DNA of 64,000 bases, taken from Rhodocytophaga rosea (GTDB lineage: Bacteria; Bacteroidota; Bacteroidia; Cytophagales; 172606-1). The stretch spans positions 7,478,501 to 7,542,500 of the forward strand of contig NZ_CP048222.1 of NCBI RefSeq assembly GCF_010119975.1, written 5' to 3'. Under the pieces are notes generated by a model. It did no database searches and was not told the DNA's origin. It worked only from the letters and a program-made list of their open reading frames with translations. Of this stretch, positions 19,128 to 28,360 are shown in pieces (position 1 is the stretch's first letter; every line of letters starts with the position of its first letter). The position numbers were made by a program, and so were the translations under genes.

Positions 19128-21083
19128 TTAAGGTACTATTATTTTTTTGTTGATTACCTGATTTTCTTGCTGTAAACTCACTATATATAAGCCACTGGCA
19201 ATTACTGGCAGGGTTACTGTTTGAGTAGCACCTGTAGTATGTTCGGAAATAGAATTACTCCACACTAGTACACCTTTGCTATCATGCAAGGTTAATATAC
19301 CCTTTTGTGAACCTTCCTGGCCATAGGAAATATGGATCTGATTGCTTTCCGGGGAATATACAAACGTGTTGCTTATCGTGCTATTGGTATGAATGGCAAT
19401 TGTTTTGGAATACTCAAATTTGTTATCTAAATCAGTCTGTTTTAGGCGGTAATATGTTACTCCATTGTATGGACTAGCATCTATGGCTGAATATTTACGT
19501 ATTTCCTGGCTATTCCCTGCTCCATCTACTTCTATGAAAATATCAAAGTGAATTCCATCTGCTGATTTTTCAATGGTAAAATAATCGTTGTTCACTTCTT
19601 TGGCGGTTGCCCAGCTGAATTGTACTTCTTTACTAACAAGATTAGCTTTGAAATAAAGCAGTTCGATAGGGAGAGCATTGACAATTGATCCCAAAGTATA
19701 TATATAGGTTGTTTGACTATTGTTGGTAGCTTCAGTAGCAGTAACTCTTCTTTTATTTTCATTATGAAGTTTACCACCTTTATTTTCCCATAGATTATTT
19801 CTGTAATTGGCAACCACAAGGTTAGTATAGTAATCTAGGTATCCAGCTGGCCCACTGGCAGGAGTATCCCAACTCAATACAATTCTGGCATTAGAACCAT
19901 TACCAGTATTGCCTTTTGTAAGTGTCCAGTGTTCATAAACGTTAACAGTTCCATTGATTGGTTTACCTCCAGCATTAGATGCGGGATTCGTATTAATACT
20001 GGTAGGATTATAAGGATTTCCTAAAAAATACTCTCCAATAAAACTTACAATGCTATTTGAAAGTTCTGAAATACCTATTGGCCTATAAAATCCATTCTTA
20101 CCCGTTGGGAGTGTAAACGCATCATCGCCTGTCTTTTGAACAGATCCATTCACATAACTCGTATTTTTAGCTTCTCCCTGAGTAATAATGCCGGTAATGT
20201 TGTCTCTAGTCCGGAAGGTAGTATTATCATTAAATATCAATGGGTAGGCAGCAGAACTATTTATGATTCCATTATAAAATGAAACGCTTCCTGTAGATAC
20301 CGGGTTAGTTAAATTCTTTCCAATACTCACCTTGGAATCTAATCTTATATTACCTATTGGTTTATCTATTGTTAGGTTATAAAATTCATGTTTTCCGATA
20401 ATAGGATTGGCATATATTGATTGTGTTTCACCAATTCCATTAAATGTAACGCTGCCTCTTCCTGCGATAAAAGTACCTTTGCCATTCCAGTTTCCTTTAA
20501 CCTCTATTTTATAATTGTTAGTAGAGACATCAAGAATACTATTGTCTTCGATTATAATATTGTTTGCAAATAAGGGTGCGCCCAATGTACATTTTAATGA
20601 ATTATTAAATATGACCGTTCCTAGCAATGGTGTGCCAGCTGTAATTATCTGTTCATTAATTCCTTTAAATTCGATAGTTCCTGTAAACTGGTTTACTACA
20701 TTTTCTTCTAACAAAAGGGAACCATAGATGCTTAGATAACCATTGCCGTCTATTTTTGGGTCTTTCCCTCCTGATGTGGCTTGAGTCCAGTCCATGTTGC
20801 GGCAAGCTGCATTGTTTATATTGATTTCTAGAACCATGTCATTGGCTAGGTCAAATGAATTCTCATCAAAATAAACGTCATTATTTTGACCAGGTAATAT
20901 TGTTGCAGGATATGTGAATACACCTGAACTTCCTCTTGGCCTGGTTTTCCAGTTTTCTAAATTATCCCAGCTTTTATCAATTACTGCTCCTACCCAATGA
21001 TAATCTAGAACCTGTCCATACATTTGGCTTGCGGTTATACATAAGAAGCAGTTAAGAATTAAAACTTGTATTATCCTTTTCAT
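19128..21083 (-). CDS. Secreted protein with type IX secretion (T9SS type A) sorting domain
   Basis: The 651-residue protein has a signal peptide (KRIIQVLILNCFLCITASQ). The large central region is rich in Asn, Gly and Thr with repeated short strands, consistent with a beta-helix or beta-sandwich surface protein. It then has LPIELLYFKA and the YYRLKQTDLDNKFEYSK segment found before the sorting domain in Cytophagales cargo proteins. The last 80 or so residues form the sorting domain and end in the conserved KKIIVP. The protein should be exported by T9SS and anchored or released at the cell surface. Its function beyond that, perhaps adhesion, is unknown. Confidence 0.88.
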   Translation of the reverse strand: MKRIIQVLILNCFLCITASQMYGQVLDYHWVGAVIDKSWDNLENWKTRPRGSSGVFTYPATILPGQNNDVYFDENSFDLANDMVLEININNAACRNMDWTQATSGGKDPKIDGNGYLSIYGSLLLEENVVNQFTGTIEFKGINEQIITAGTPLLGTVIFNNSLKCTLGAPLFANNIIIEDNSILDVSTNNYKIEVKGNWNGKGTFIAGRGSVTFNGIGETQSIYANPIIGKHEFYNLTIDKPIGNIRLDSKVSIGKNLTNPVSTGSVSFYNGIINSSAAYPLIFNDNTTFRTRDNITGIITQGEAKNTSYVNGSVQKTGDDAFTLPTGKNGFYRPIGISELSNSIVSFIGEYFLGNPYNPTSINTNPASNAGGKPINGTVNVYEHWTLTKGNTGNGSNARIVLSWDTPASGPAGYLDYYTNLVVANYRNNLWENKGGKLHNENKRRVTATEATNNSQTTYIYTLGSIVNALPIELLYFKANLVSKEVQFSWATAKEVNNDYFTIEKSADGIHFDIFIEVDGAGNSQEIRKYSAIDASPYNGVTYYRLKQTDLDNKFEYSKTIAIHTNSTISNTFVYSPESNQIHISYGQEGSQKGILTLHDSKGVLVWSNSISEHTTGATQTVTLPVIASGLYIVSLQQENQVINKKIIVP

Positions 21084-21577
21084 ATATTTCGTCTTTATTA
21101 CAAAATCCGTCAGAACCTTACTTAAATGCTTTTTAAGTTTACCTCAGTAATTTTCACAATCTTTATTTTATGTAAATATAATTTATACTGTATTTTTAAT
21201 TAACAAATTCCTTTGATTTTCAATTGATTAACTAAATAGTTAATGATGTAATCTCAGATTATAGGTGTTATAACTGCACTCAATACATGAATCCTCTACC
21301 TTAGGCTAAAAGTAACTTTTAGAGTAGATTTAGTGGTTTGAAAAAATTTATATAAAAAAAAGCAAAAAAAAGCACATGGAAAAATGAGGAGGTGTAGTCA
21401 CCTTTTAAAACCTAATTTTCCGTAATAATTATACAGAAAAATATAATTGCTTTGAATTATTAAGATTAATTGAATAAAAAAGCCTGGCAATTTGCCAGGC
21501 TCGTTTCAATTAGTGCTATACAGATACCAAAAATTACCTAATTAGTAGATGAAAATGTATTTTAGTTATTATTTGAG
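21084..21577. other. AT-rich intergenic region, 494 bp
   Basis: The gap lies upstream of the T9SS cargo gene and downstream of the head-GIN gene, both on the minus strand. It is very AT-rich with A- and T-runs. The only structure I can support is the terminator at 21481-21501. The promoter for 21083 must lie here, but I found no clear TAnnTTTG match. Confidence 0.6.
21481..21501 (-). terminator. Terminator after the head-GIN gene
   Basis: AGCCTGGCA pairs with TGCCAGGCT around a 3-base loop, and on the minus strand the stem runs into TTTTTATTCA. It lies 77 bp after the stop at 21578. Confidence 0.75.
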
Positions 21578-22285
21578 TTAATCAGCAGATTTTACTGAAC
21601 CCAGGAAACCTGAGGAATTTTTAATCACATTCCGGGGATTGCCTTTGTAACGGATAGCCCCAACACCACTTGCACTTGCATTCAATTCCTCGGTAGTATA
21701 TACCCGAACATTACCTACACCACTTAATTCTACATTGGCTTTTTCACTTTTCAACTCAAAACCGTTGTAATTACCAGCACCGCTCATTTGAATCGTTTGC
21801 GTTCTGGCTTGTCCTTTCATTTCTACATTCCCCGCACCAGACATATCTACACTCAGCGTATTCACTTTTAAGTCCATATTAACATTTCCTGCTCCGCTGA
21901 TATCTAATTCAAATTTATCAGCTTCCAGCACCGATTCTGTTTTAATATTGCCGGCTCCATTCCACGACAGTCGTTTTAGCTGGGTATACGTTAGATAAAC
22001 TACCGATTTGCTGTCAAAATCTTTGTACTTAAACTTTTTATCAGCGAGTTCTACATGCAAGGTATTATTGCGGACTTCGGTAATAATATCTTCCGGGGCT
22101 AAATCTTCGGTTTCAATAGTTAAGGCAGATTGATCTCCTTTTTTGAGGTGTATTTCAAAGGGACCGCTTAGTTCTACTTTGTCAAAAGAGCCAATTTTTC
22201 GGGTAACTGTATTTTCCTGGGCAAAGCTGTTAAGGCTGTACAAACCAGATAATAGTAGGGATAAAAAAAGTGTACGGATTTTCAT
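21578..22285 (-). CDS. Head-GIN domain protein (DUF2807), secreted
   Basis: The start at 22285 gives 235 residues and a clean signal peptide (MKIRTLFLSLLLSGLYSLNSFAQ). An ATG at 22324 would add 13 polar residues ahead of the signal and is less likely. The mature protein is a right-handed beta-helix of the head-GIN type, seen as repeats of SGAGNV/SGVGNV (WNGAGNIKTES, ISGAGNVNMD, MSGAGNVEMKG, MSGAGNYNG, LSGVGNVRVY, ASGVGAIRYKG). These proteins are abundant in Bacteroidota envelopes; their function is not settled. The next gene on the strand, the Kazal lipoprotein, ends 84 bp upstream of this start. Confidence 0.88.
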   Translation of the reverse strand: MKIRTLFLSLLLSGLYSLNSFAQENTVTRKIGSFDKVELSGPFEIHLKKGDQSALTIETEDLAPEDIITEVRNNTLHVELADKKFKYKDFDSKSVVYLTYTQLKRLSWNGAGNIKTESVLEADKFELDISGAGNVNMDLKVNTLSVDMSGAGNVEMKGQARTQTIQMSGAGNYNGFELKSEKANVELSGVGNVRVYTTEELNASASGVGAIRYKGNPRNVIKNSSGFLGSVKSAD

Positions 22286-22369
22286 ATTTGAACAGTATAT
22301 AGGTAGATGATGGATTCGTTTCAATAAGATGAATACGAATCCGGGAAGGTTGCACCAGATGGAAAATAT

Positions 22370-22600
22370 TTATCTTCCGGTAGAGTCGGTTTTACATTCT
22401 CCTTCTGTAAAAGTAGTTACACCACTATTGGTAGCCATACAATCATTAGAATAGGTTTTGCCATCGCAGCCGCAAACTGGTTTGTAAACCTGTACACACA
22501 TCACATCTTCCTTTATCTTGCTCTGGTCGATACAATCTGCCTGATTGCGTGCAGTGGTACAGGCACTTAGCCATACTATACACAATACATATTTCATCAA
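22370..22600 (-). CDS. Kazal-type serine protease inhibitor domain lipoprotein
   Basis: This 76-residue protein has a lipoprotein signal (LCIVWLSAC, lipobox LSAC) and then one Kazal domain: C-V-YKPVCGCDGKTYSNDC, followed by MATNSGVT and a final GEC, giving the expected six cysteines. Kazal domains insert a reactive loop into serine proteases such as subtilisin or trypsin. The putative reactive-site region precedes the PVCGCDG core (MCVQVYKP). A lipid-anchored copy would protect the envelope from proteases, either its own or those of other organisms. It is too short to contain any other domain. It lies between the head-GIN and TerB-like genes on the same strand. Confidence 0.88.
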   Translation of the reverse strand: MMKYVLCIVWLSACTTARNQADCIDQSKIKEDVMCVQVYKPVCGCDGKTYSNDCMATNSGVTTFTEGECKTDSTGR

Positions 22601-22637
22601 ATTGAAAATTTAATTTTTTAATTATCTATTATTTAGA

Positions 22638-23042
22638 TTAGCCCATACTTTTGATGTTGATTACTTCCTGAATTTTAGCTGCCTGGTTTTCGTCTATCTC
22701 CAGAACTTTTTTCAGGTAGGAAGCCAGTTGCCGTTCATTGGCATGAAAGTTTTTATCTGCCAGGAAAATTTCCATGGCATGGGCATAGATTGTAAGCTTT
22801 AAATGAGGGCTGATATGCATGGCAGACATCTCAATTAACTTGAATGAATTATACCCGATAAACTGGTAGGTAGATTGTACTTTGGTATAAATTTCCAGAA
22901 TATTTATATCAGTATACAGTTTCTTTTTAGATAAGATATACGTCATTTCTTTCAATTCCAGATCAGATACGTGGTTGTCTGCTGACATACAGGCGTATAT
23001 AATAGCTAAAAATGCTTCTCTCTCATTCTCGATTTCTGGCAT
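22638..23042 (-). CDS. TerB-like helical protein
   Basis: The 134-residue protein is all-helical with no signal peptide. Its two halves have the TerB/DjlA pattern of a helix with an acidic loop (IYACMSADNHVSDLELKEM and MEIFLADKNFHANERQL), then ASYLKKVLEIDENQAAKIQEVI. TerB domains bind divalent metals through such acidic residues and occur in stress and signalling systems. The biochemical role here is unknown. The similarity is moderate and judged by eye, so the family call is less sure than the gene itself. It reads in the same direction as the Kazal gene, 37 bp from it. Confidence 0.7.
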   Translation of the reverse strand: MPEIENEREAFLAIIYACMSADNHVSDLELKEMTYILSKKKLYTDINILEIYTKVQSTYQFIGYNSFKLIEMSAMHISPHLKLTIYAHAMEIFLADKNFHANERQLASYLKKVLEIDENQAAKIQEVINIKSMG

Positions 23043-23207
23043 TTAAGTAGAATACAGGTTAGTAGATAGTGTCTTTTAAGTTAAAAGCAAAATTGCAAAG
23101 CTGTAGATATAAGTCAGATCGTTTCAGTTTACAAGTACAAAAGTAACTAAAACTAAAAGCTCGTACAGTGCTTCGGGAAGTATGTACGTTCATAATGAAA
23201 GCTAAGC

Positions 23208-23981
23208 CTACTTATTTCTTCTGGCAAACTGACTATGTGCCTGCTGGGGCATTTCGCTCCTTGCCATTTTTACTGGAGCTGGTTTTGTCTGGGCCAAACG
23301 TTTGAGGCAGAAATACTGAAGGTTGGATTTTCTGCCGGTAGAAGCCGTAAAGCCCCATATTACCTGGGTAGCGCCTTTGAATATATCGTTGATCAGGTCT
23401 TTTACGCCCTGATATACAATCTGGCCATCCAAGAGTACAGTTACTTTTTTGCTGGTTGGATTCCACCGGAATTTGAAATTATGCAGTAAATCATCTTCCA
23501 GATTGAAAGACATATTATTGTCGTTGAAAAATTTTGTATGAAAGCTGCTGCCATTTTCCAGATAGGCTACATGATCGGAAGTGGGATCGTTTTGGGTAGG
23601 GTTTTCATACGTGTCGAATTCCACAGCTACTGAGGGAGCAATATAGGTGCCGCCAGGTCGGGAACGGTTCCAGGTACCATACCCCATACATTCGCCCCAG
23701 GTACCAAATGCTTCATAGCCTCTGTCGTCATTATGAATCACAAAAGTAATACCATCAGCACCTTCATCTTTTTCGCCCAGATAGATGTCAAATTCAATTT
23801 CGAAGTTGTTGAGCAAGTTAAGTTTGGTCGTACTATAGGCAATCCCTTCTGAATATTGTTCGTCGGGCGTGAGCTGGATACATCCGTTTGCCATGTAATT
23901 GGCATCGCCGATCAGGTTAAACTGGGCAAAACCACTGACGCTGCACAAGAGGCAGAGGAGCAGAAAGGTAAAGCGGAACAT
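23208..23981 (-). CDS. L-type (legume-like) lectin domain protein, secreted
   Basis: The 257-residue protein has a signal peptide (RFTFLLLCLLCSVSGFAQ) and a legume-lectin-type beta-sandwich: IEFDIYLGEKDEGADGITFV, then PSVAVEFDTYENPTQNDP with the Asp/Asn residues that coordinate calcium in this fold, and HNFKFRWNPTSKKVTVLLDG. The C-terminal 35 residues are basic and low in structure (QPQ-rich, ending ARRNK), with no sorting domain. It likely binds glycans outside the cell or in the periplasm. It is the first gene of the minus-strand run down to 21578, separated by 165 bp from the TerB-like gene. Confidence 0.85.
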   Translation of the reverse strand: MFRFTFLLLCLLCSVSGFAQFNLIGDANYMANGCIQLTPDEQYSEGIAYSTTKLNLLNNFEIEFDIYLGEKDEGADGITFVIHNDDRGYEAFGTWGECMGYGTWNRSRPGGTYIAPSVAVEFDTYENPTQNDPTSDHVAYLENGSSFHTKFFNDNNMSFNLEDDLLHNFKFRWNPTSKKVTVLLDGQIVYQGVKDLINDIFKGATQVIWGFTASTGRKSNLQYFCLKRLAQTKPAPVKMARSEMPQQAHSQFARRNK

Positions 23982-24264
23982 AATGTTATCAGGTTGGTGG
24001 CAGCAGGATGTAAGATAATAAATGATCGTTCAAAAAACAATGCAAGGCTGCTGAATCACAGGCTATGAATTGATTTTGAAAGTTACTATAGCCAGACCTG
24101 TTTAAAAATTATCCTGACAGTTTCCGGAAAATGCTTAAAAAAAATTGTAACCTGAATGCAGACTGGTAATTATTTTGCATACCAACTTATGTAATGTTTA
24201 CTTTGGTTAGATATATACAAATGGGATAATAATTTTTATCCTTGTTTGTTTTACTTCAACTGCT

Positions 24265-24699
24265 ATGAAACTGATTTCTATCTACGAAAATGACCAGGCC
24301 ACTACTGCCCTTATGATTCCGGAAGACGATGATTTTGTCCTGGTTCAGTTATCCGGTGCTGTTGACCATGAGAGTTATAAGATGGTATTTGATAAATTGT
24401 ATCAGATTATTGCCGTATACAAGTACCGTAATGTGATTTACGACCTCAAATCGCTGACCAATACCGAGGAACACTCCAGGTCATGGTTTGTGACTAATTT
24501 TTTGCCCAAGGTGATCAAAAACCTGGGTACTAATTTCAGAACGGCTACCATCCGTCCGGAGAATACGTTTGAAGGCTCGTCTGTGGATTTTTTAACCGAG
24601 CTGAGCCAGAAATTAGGTTTTACCAATGCAGTCTGCTCTTTTGATAGCCGGGAACAAGCGATCAACTGGATACTGGATAAGAAGCGTTCAGTGATGTGA
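24265..24699 (+). CDS. STAS/SpoIIAA-like hypothetical protein (144 aa)
   Basis: The protein alternates strands and helices in the order seen in STAS/SpoIIAA-like domains: FVLVQLSGAVDHESYKMVFDKLYQII, NVIYDLKSLTN, FRTATIRPENTFEGSSVDFL and a final helix EQAINWILDKKR. Such domains act in signalling or bind small molecules. No serine typical of phosphorylated anti-sigma antagonists could be assigned with confidence. It is single, and convergent with the DUF4494 gene across a shared terminator. Confidence 0.7.
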   Translation: MKLISIYENDQATTALMIPEDDDFVLVQLSGAVDHESYKMVFDKLYQIIAVYKYRNVIYDLKSLTNTEEHSRSWFVTNFLPKVIKNLGTNFRTATIRPENTFEGSSVDFLTELSQKLGFTNAVCSFDSREQAINWILDKKRSVM

Positions 24700-24730
24700 T
24701 ATTGAAAAATAATTTTTAATTTACCGTTAT

Positions 24731-24770
24731 GAATAAAAAAACCGCTGATTGTTCAGCGGTTTTTTTATTC
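24731..24770. terminator. Bidirectional terminator
   Basis: GAATAAAAAAACCGCTGA (24731-24748) and TCAGCGGTTTTTTTATTC (24753-24770) form an 18-bp perfect stem with a TTGT loop. A-tract and T-tract arms serve both the STAS-like gene (+) and the DUF4494 gene (-, stop at 24798). Confidence 0.92.
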
Positions 24771-24797
24771 ATTTACTTAATGATCAATGCCAAAAGA

Positions 24798-25298
24798 TTA
24801 CTCAGCGTCGATCGCTTCCTGTTCTGCCTGAACTTCTTTCAAAGGACGGAAATTAGAAGGTATTTTGGGCTCATCTGGCGTATAGGGGAAGATTTCCATA
24901 ATATTGGTAATGTTTATATCAGAAATCTCAAAAGGAACCAGCATGGTGCTCAGGCTTTCTTCAATGCGTTCGTAGGCTTGTTTTACCGTGGCGGCACTTA
25001 CCAGCATGGTGTTTTGTACTTTTTTTTCCTTGCCGCTTTTTTCGTCCACCGAAATATAATTCACCTTACATTTATACCAGGTTTCTGCATCCTCATAATG
25101 AAATACATCTGTCAGGCGCATAGGTCTTACACCGGTAAGTGAGAAATCTTTAATAATACTGCTTAATTCCTGGTAAATGCGGGCTTCAGCATCCGTAAAG
25201 GAAACAGAATCGATCAGGTAAGATTCGTTGATGGTAAGTTGTTTGCCATTTTCGCTTTGTTTCCGGTAACGGATTTTGCAAAGGAACCATGTTGCCAT
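24798..25298 (-). CDS. DUF4494 domain protein
   Basis: The 166-residue protein has the Bacteroidota DUF4494 pattern: WFLCKIRYRKQSENGKQLTI near the start, YLIDSVSFTDAEARIYQEL, DAETWYKCKVNYISVDEKSG and TMLVSAATVKQAYERIEESL. The family is conserved across Bacteroidota and generally lacks a known function. The protein is soluble, with a charged C-terminal tail. The gene is single, and the upstream 320 bp are AT-rich. Confidence 0.88.
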   Translation of the reverse strand: MATWFLCKIRYRKQSENGKQLTINESYLIDSVSFTDAEARIYQELSSIIKDFSLTGVRPMRLTDVFHYEDAETWYKCKVNYISVDEKSGKEKKVQNTMLVSAATVKQAYERIEESLSTMLVPFEISDINITNIMEIFPYTPDEPKIPSNFRPLKEVQAEQEAIDAE

Positions 25299-25619
25299 AA
25301 TAAGAAAATTAAAGGTCTACAATTAGAAAAACATCAGATTCCTGTATTACCAGGGACTGATAAGCGAAAATTAGCGGATTAAAACCGGAGTGCAAACTTG
25401 ACTTTTTCGATTCTATAAATAATCCAGATACATTGATTTGCATGTCTCAATCTGTCAGTAGTTTATAAGCATTATCCGATACAGAATTTGTATATGTTTA
25501 TATTTCGTTTACTAAAGTAAGCTTCCCGCCTGATATTTTAGCAAATCCATACTAGTTCACTTGTAATTCATGAAATAAGATATTTGATTTACTATTCTCA
25601 TGCCAAGAAGAATCTTTTT
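25299..25619. other. Intergenic region, 321 bp
   Basis: This AT-rich gap lies between the divergent DUF4494 and DUF1349 genes. I see no hairpin, repeat or recognisable promoter motif; it presumably carries both promoters. Confidence 0.5.
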
Positions 25620-26234
25620 ATGCCTCTGCAAAACGAATATATTCAGCCGCATATCCTTGACCCCAGCTTGCAATGGTTTAATCCACCCAGGCAATATCAG
25701 GTAGACGAAAAAGCGCTTATTATCAAACCGGATGCCCAAACAGATTTCTGGCAGAAAACCCATTATGGTTTCACTCCGGATAATGGCCATTTTTTATTTG
25801 CAGAATTGGCAGGCGATTTTGTGCTCTCTACTACCGTAATATTCTATCCCAGACACCAGTATGATCAGGCTGGATTAATGATCCGATTCTCTCCTGATTG
25901 CTGGCTAAAAACCTCTGTTGAATATGAGCCAGACGGTGCTTCCAAACTCGGGGCTGTGGTAACTAATCATGGGTATTCTGACTGGTCTACGCAGGAGTTA
26001 CTTCCATTTCGTAACCAGATTTCTCTGCGCATCCGGCGGGAGAGCAGCGATTATATCGTGGAATATCTGAAAGAGATTAACCTATGGGTGCAATTGCGGA
26101 TGGCTCATTTATTCGAAGATGATGGAAGACAGAAAGTGAAAGCTGGTATATATGCCTGTTCACCAATAAATGTTGGCTATGAAGCACAGTTTACTTCGCT
26201 GCAAATTCTTTCTGGCCGGATTTCGCAGGCATAG
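25620..26234 (+). CDS. DUF1349 domain protein (YesU-like)
   Basis: With the ATG at 25620 the protein has 204 residues. The frame extends upstream to a TTG at 25584, but the ATG gives the expected N-terminus. It matches the DUF1349/regulation of Fos-type beta sandwich: LQWFNPPRQYQV, TDFWQKTHYGF, FVLSTTVIFYPRHQYDQAGLMIR, WLKTSVEYEPDGASKLGAVVTNHGYSDWST cut short here, and KVKAGIYACSP. Relatives such as Bacillus YesU occur in polysaccharide-use loci and are concanavalin-A-like folds, perhaps sugar-binding. No signal peptide is visible, so this copy is likely cytoplasmic. Confidence 0.85.
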   Translation: MPLQNEYIQPHILDPSLQWFNPPRQYQVDEKALIIKPDAQTDFWQKTHYGFTPDNGHFLFAELAGDFVLSTTVIFYPRHQYDQAGLMIRFSPDCWLKTSVEYEPDGASKLGAVVTNHGYSDWSTQELLPFRNQISLRIRRESSDYIVEYLKEINLWVQLRMAHLFEDDGRQKVKAGIYACSPINVGYEAQFTSLQILSGRISQA

Positions 26235-26356
26235 ATACAATAATTCTTTACTAATGTTCAGTTATAAGAAGTTGTTAGTTGTTTGTTAGTGCTATATAAA
26301 TTTGATAGTCAATAGTATATGCAAAACATAGTTTAAAAATTGTTTAATCGAACTAC

Positions 26357-26725
26357 TTATCTCCATTTATTCCCCCTCACATAACTAGTAAGTTCATTTA
26401 AATCTTGGGGATCTTCTGGAAATCGATCGATACTTTGAGGAGCACAAAATCCTATTAGACCTGTCACGTATTCTCCTAAAAGATCTACTGCATCATCACC
26501 AAGAGTTTCATGGCCAATAGAAAGGATTTCTGACACCAGGCTATATACATGTACCCTTCTCCAACCAAGTAATTTTAAATTTCGAATATAACTATAAAAC
26601 CAGTTATGAATCTCATCGTTAAATTTTTCGTCATTTGAGTTACTCATTAATAAGAGCTTTTCAACAACTAGTTTTTTTATTTCTTGAAAATCTTCTGGTA
26701 AGTTACTGTTTTCTATTTTTGCCAT
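26357..26725 (-). CDS. Hypothetical protein, GFCAP family copy 2 (122 aa)
   Basis: This is the diverged partner of the gene at 14508. It shares LPEDFQEIK, GWRRVHVYSL, LIGFCAP and DPQDLNELTSYV, with the same length and motif spacing. Like copy 1 it is soluble, acidic, without a signal peptide, and flanked by AT-rich non-coding sequence. Its function is not recognised. It is divergent from tyrS, with 192 bp between the two starts. Confidence 0.75.
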   Translation of the reverse strand: MAKIENSNLPEDFQEIKKLVVEKLLLMSNSNDEKFNDEIHNWFYSYIRNLKLLGWRRVHVYSLVSEILSIGHETLGDDAVDLLGEYVTGLIGFCAPQSIDRFPEDPQDLNELTSYVRGNKWR

Positions 26726-26889
26726 GGGATACTATTTAATAAAGCTGAAATTTTTTAAATCGTATAGGGATGGTTATTAACCCATACTCTAGTTTAAATC
26801 AGTTTTTATTTCATTTTATTTTATAAAATATTGTCGTACAATATACTATTAACAATTACCAACCATATAGTATAATTCCGATAACCTTA

Positions 26890-26897
26890 TAACTTTG
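26890..26897 (+). promoter_or_regulatory. Candidate Bacteroidota -7 element for tyrS
   Basis: TAACTTTG fits the TAnnTTTG -7 consensus of Bacteroidota and lies 20 bp before the tyrS ATG at 26918. I could not place a matching -33 TTTG element at the usual spacing. Confidence 0.45.
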
Positions 26898-26917
26898 CAG
26901 CCTTTAAAATTGAATGT

Positions 26918-28192
26918 ATGAAGAATTTTATTGCTGAACTCTCCTGGAGAGGTATGCTGCATGATGTAATGCCCGGAACAGAAGCTTATTTAAACAGTCA
27001 GATGACCCCAGGCTATATTGGTTTTGATCCTACAGCTGTTTCGCTGCACATCGGAAATCTGGCCACCATTATGCTGCTCAAACATTTTCAGTTGAGCGGC
27101 CATAAACCACTTGCACTCGTCGGTGGAGCTACCGGTATGATCGGTGATCCTTCCGGAAAAAGTGCCGAACGGGAATTTTTGTCGGAGGAAAACTTGCGGC
27201 GCAATCAGGCTGGTATTCAAAAGCAACTGGAAAAGTTTCTGGATTTTGATAGCGGCGATAACCGGGCTGAGATTGTAAATAATTACGACTGGTTTAAGAA
27301 TATTGGCTTTCTGGAGTTTTTACGGGAAGCAGGCAAGCATCTGACAGTGAATTACATGATGGCTAAAGATTCTGTAAAAAAACGCCTGGAAACCGGACTT
27401 TCGTTTACCGAATTTTCCTATCAGTTGCTTCAGGGATACGATTTTTATTACCTCTACAAACACAAAGGGGTAAAACTGCAGATGGGTGGCTCCGATCAGT
27501 GGGGAAATATTACGGCAGGCACAGAACTCATCCGCCGGAAGGAGGGAGGCGAAGCCTTTGCTCTTACAGCCCCTTTGATTACCAAATCCGATGGATCTAA
27601 GTTCGGTAAAAGCGAAGGCGGCAATATCTGGCTCGATCCGGCGATGACTTCACCCTATAAATTTTACCAGTTCTGGCGTAATGTGGACGATAAAGAAATT
27701 AGCCGCTTACTTAGGGTATATACCCTGTTTGACCAGGAGCAGATCACCACTTTGGAAAATGATCCTAATAAGAATAATGCTAAATCAGCCTTAGCAAAAG
27801 AGGTAACCATCCGGGTTCATTCACAGGAAGCATTTGAGAATGCCTTTAAAGCAAGCAATCTCTTATTTGGCAAGTCTACTATCGATGAGCTACAAACAAT
27901 AGATGAAGCTACTTTTCTGGAAGTCTGCCAGGATGTTCCCCAAATAACATTATCAAGAGATCAGTTGAGTGGAGCTAAAGATGTAGTGGAATTTTTGTCA
28001 ACCGTAACCGATTCAAAAATATTTCCCTCCAAGGGGGAAGCCCGTAAAATGATACAGGGAGGGGGAGTCGGCATCAATAAATTGAAAGTTGAAAAGCCTG
28101 AACAAGCAGTAGATTTCCGTTTATTACAAGATAAATACCTGCTGGTTAATAAAGGCAAAAAAGATTATTATCTGGTGGTGGTAAGTGAATAG
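26918..28192 (+). CDS. tyrS: Tyrosine--tRNA ligase
   Basis: The 424-residue protein has the usual length of bacterial TyrRS. It shows the class I signatures HIGN near residue 45 ([14 protein letters not shown]), the tyrosine-binding [11 protein letters not shown] and [11 protein letters not shown] segments, and KFGKS near residue 232. The C-terminal 80 residues form an S4-like RNA-binding domain ([20 protein letters not shown]). It charges tRNA-Tyr in the cytoplasm. The gene is single, with a candidate -7 promoter at 26890. Confidence 0.97.
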   Translation: MKNFIAELSWRGMLHDVMPGTEAYLNSQMTPGYIGFDPTAVSLHIGNLATIMLLKHFQLSGHKPLALVGGATGMIGDPSGKSAEREFLSEENLRRNQAGIQKQLEKFLDFDSGDNRAEIVNNYDWFKNIGFLEFLREAGKHLTVNYMMAKDSVKKRLETGLSFTEFSYQLLQGYDFYYLYKHKGVKLQMGGSDQWGNITAGTELIRRKEGGEAFALTAPLITKSDGSKFGKSEGGNIWLDPAMTSPYKFYQFWRNVDDKEISRLLRVYTLFDQEQITTLENDPNKNNAKSALAKEVTIRVHSQEAFENAFKASNLLFGKSTIDELQTIDEATFLEVCQDVPQITLSRDQLSGAKDVVEFLSTVTDSKIFPSKGEARKMIQGGGVGINKLKVEKPEQAVDFRLLQDKYLLVNKGKKDYYLVVVSE

Positions 28193-28360
28193 TCAGTCGT
28201 TAATGACAAAATAGCAGAAGCGATATCAAATCAGGTTAGTAGAGAATTGATTATTGGCTACCGACAATGGAACAAAGGCCCTAAACGTTATACTTAAAAA
28301 TATGCGTGCTTTTTGAAACATTCTTTCGTATCTTTCATTATAAGTTAAAAAAGTGTTGCA

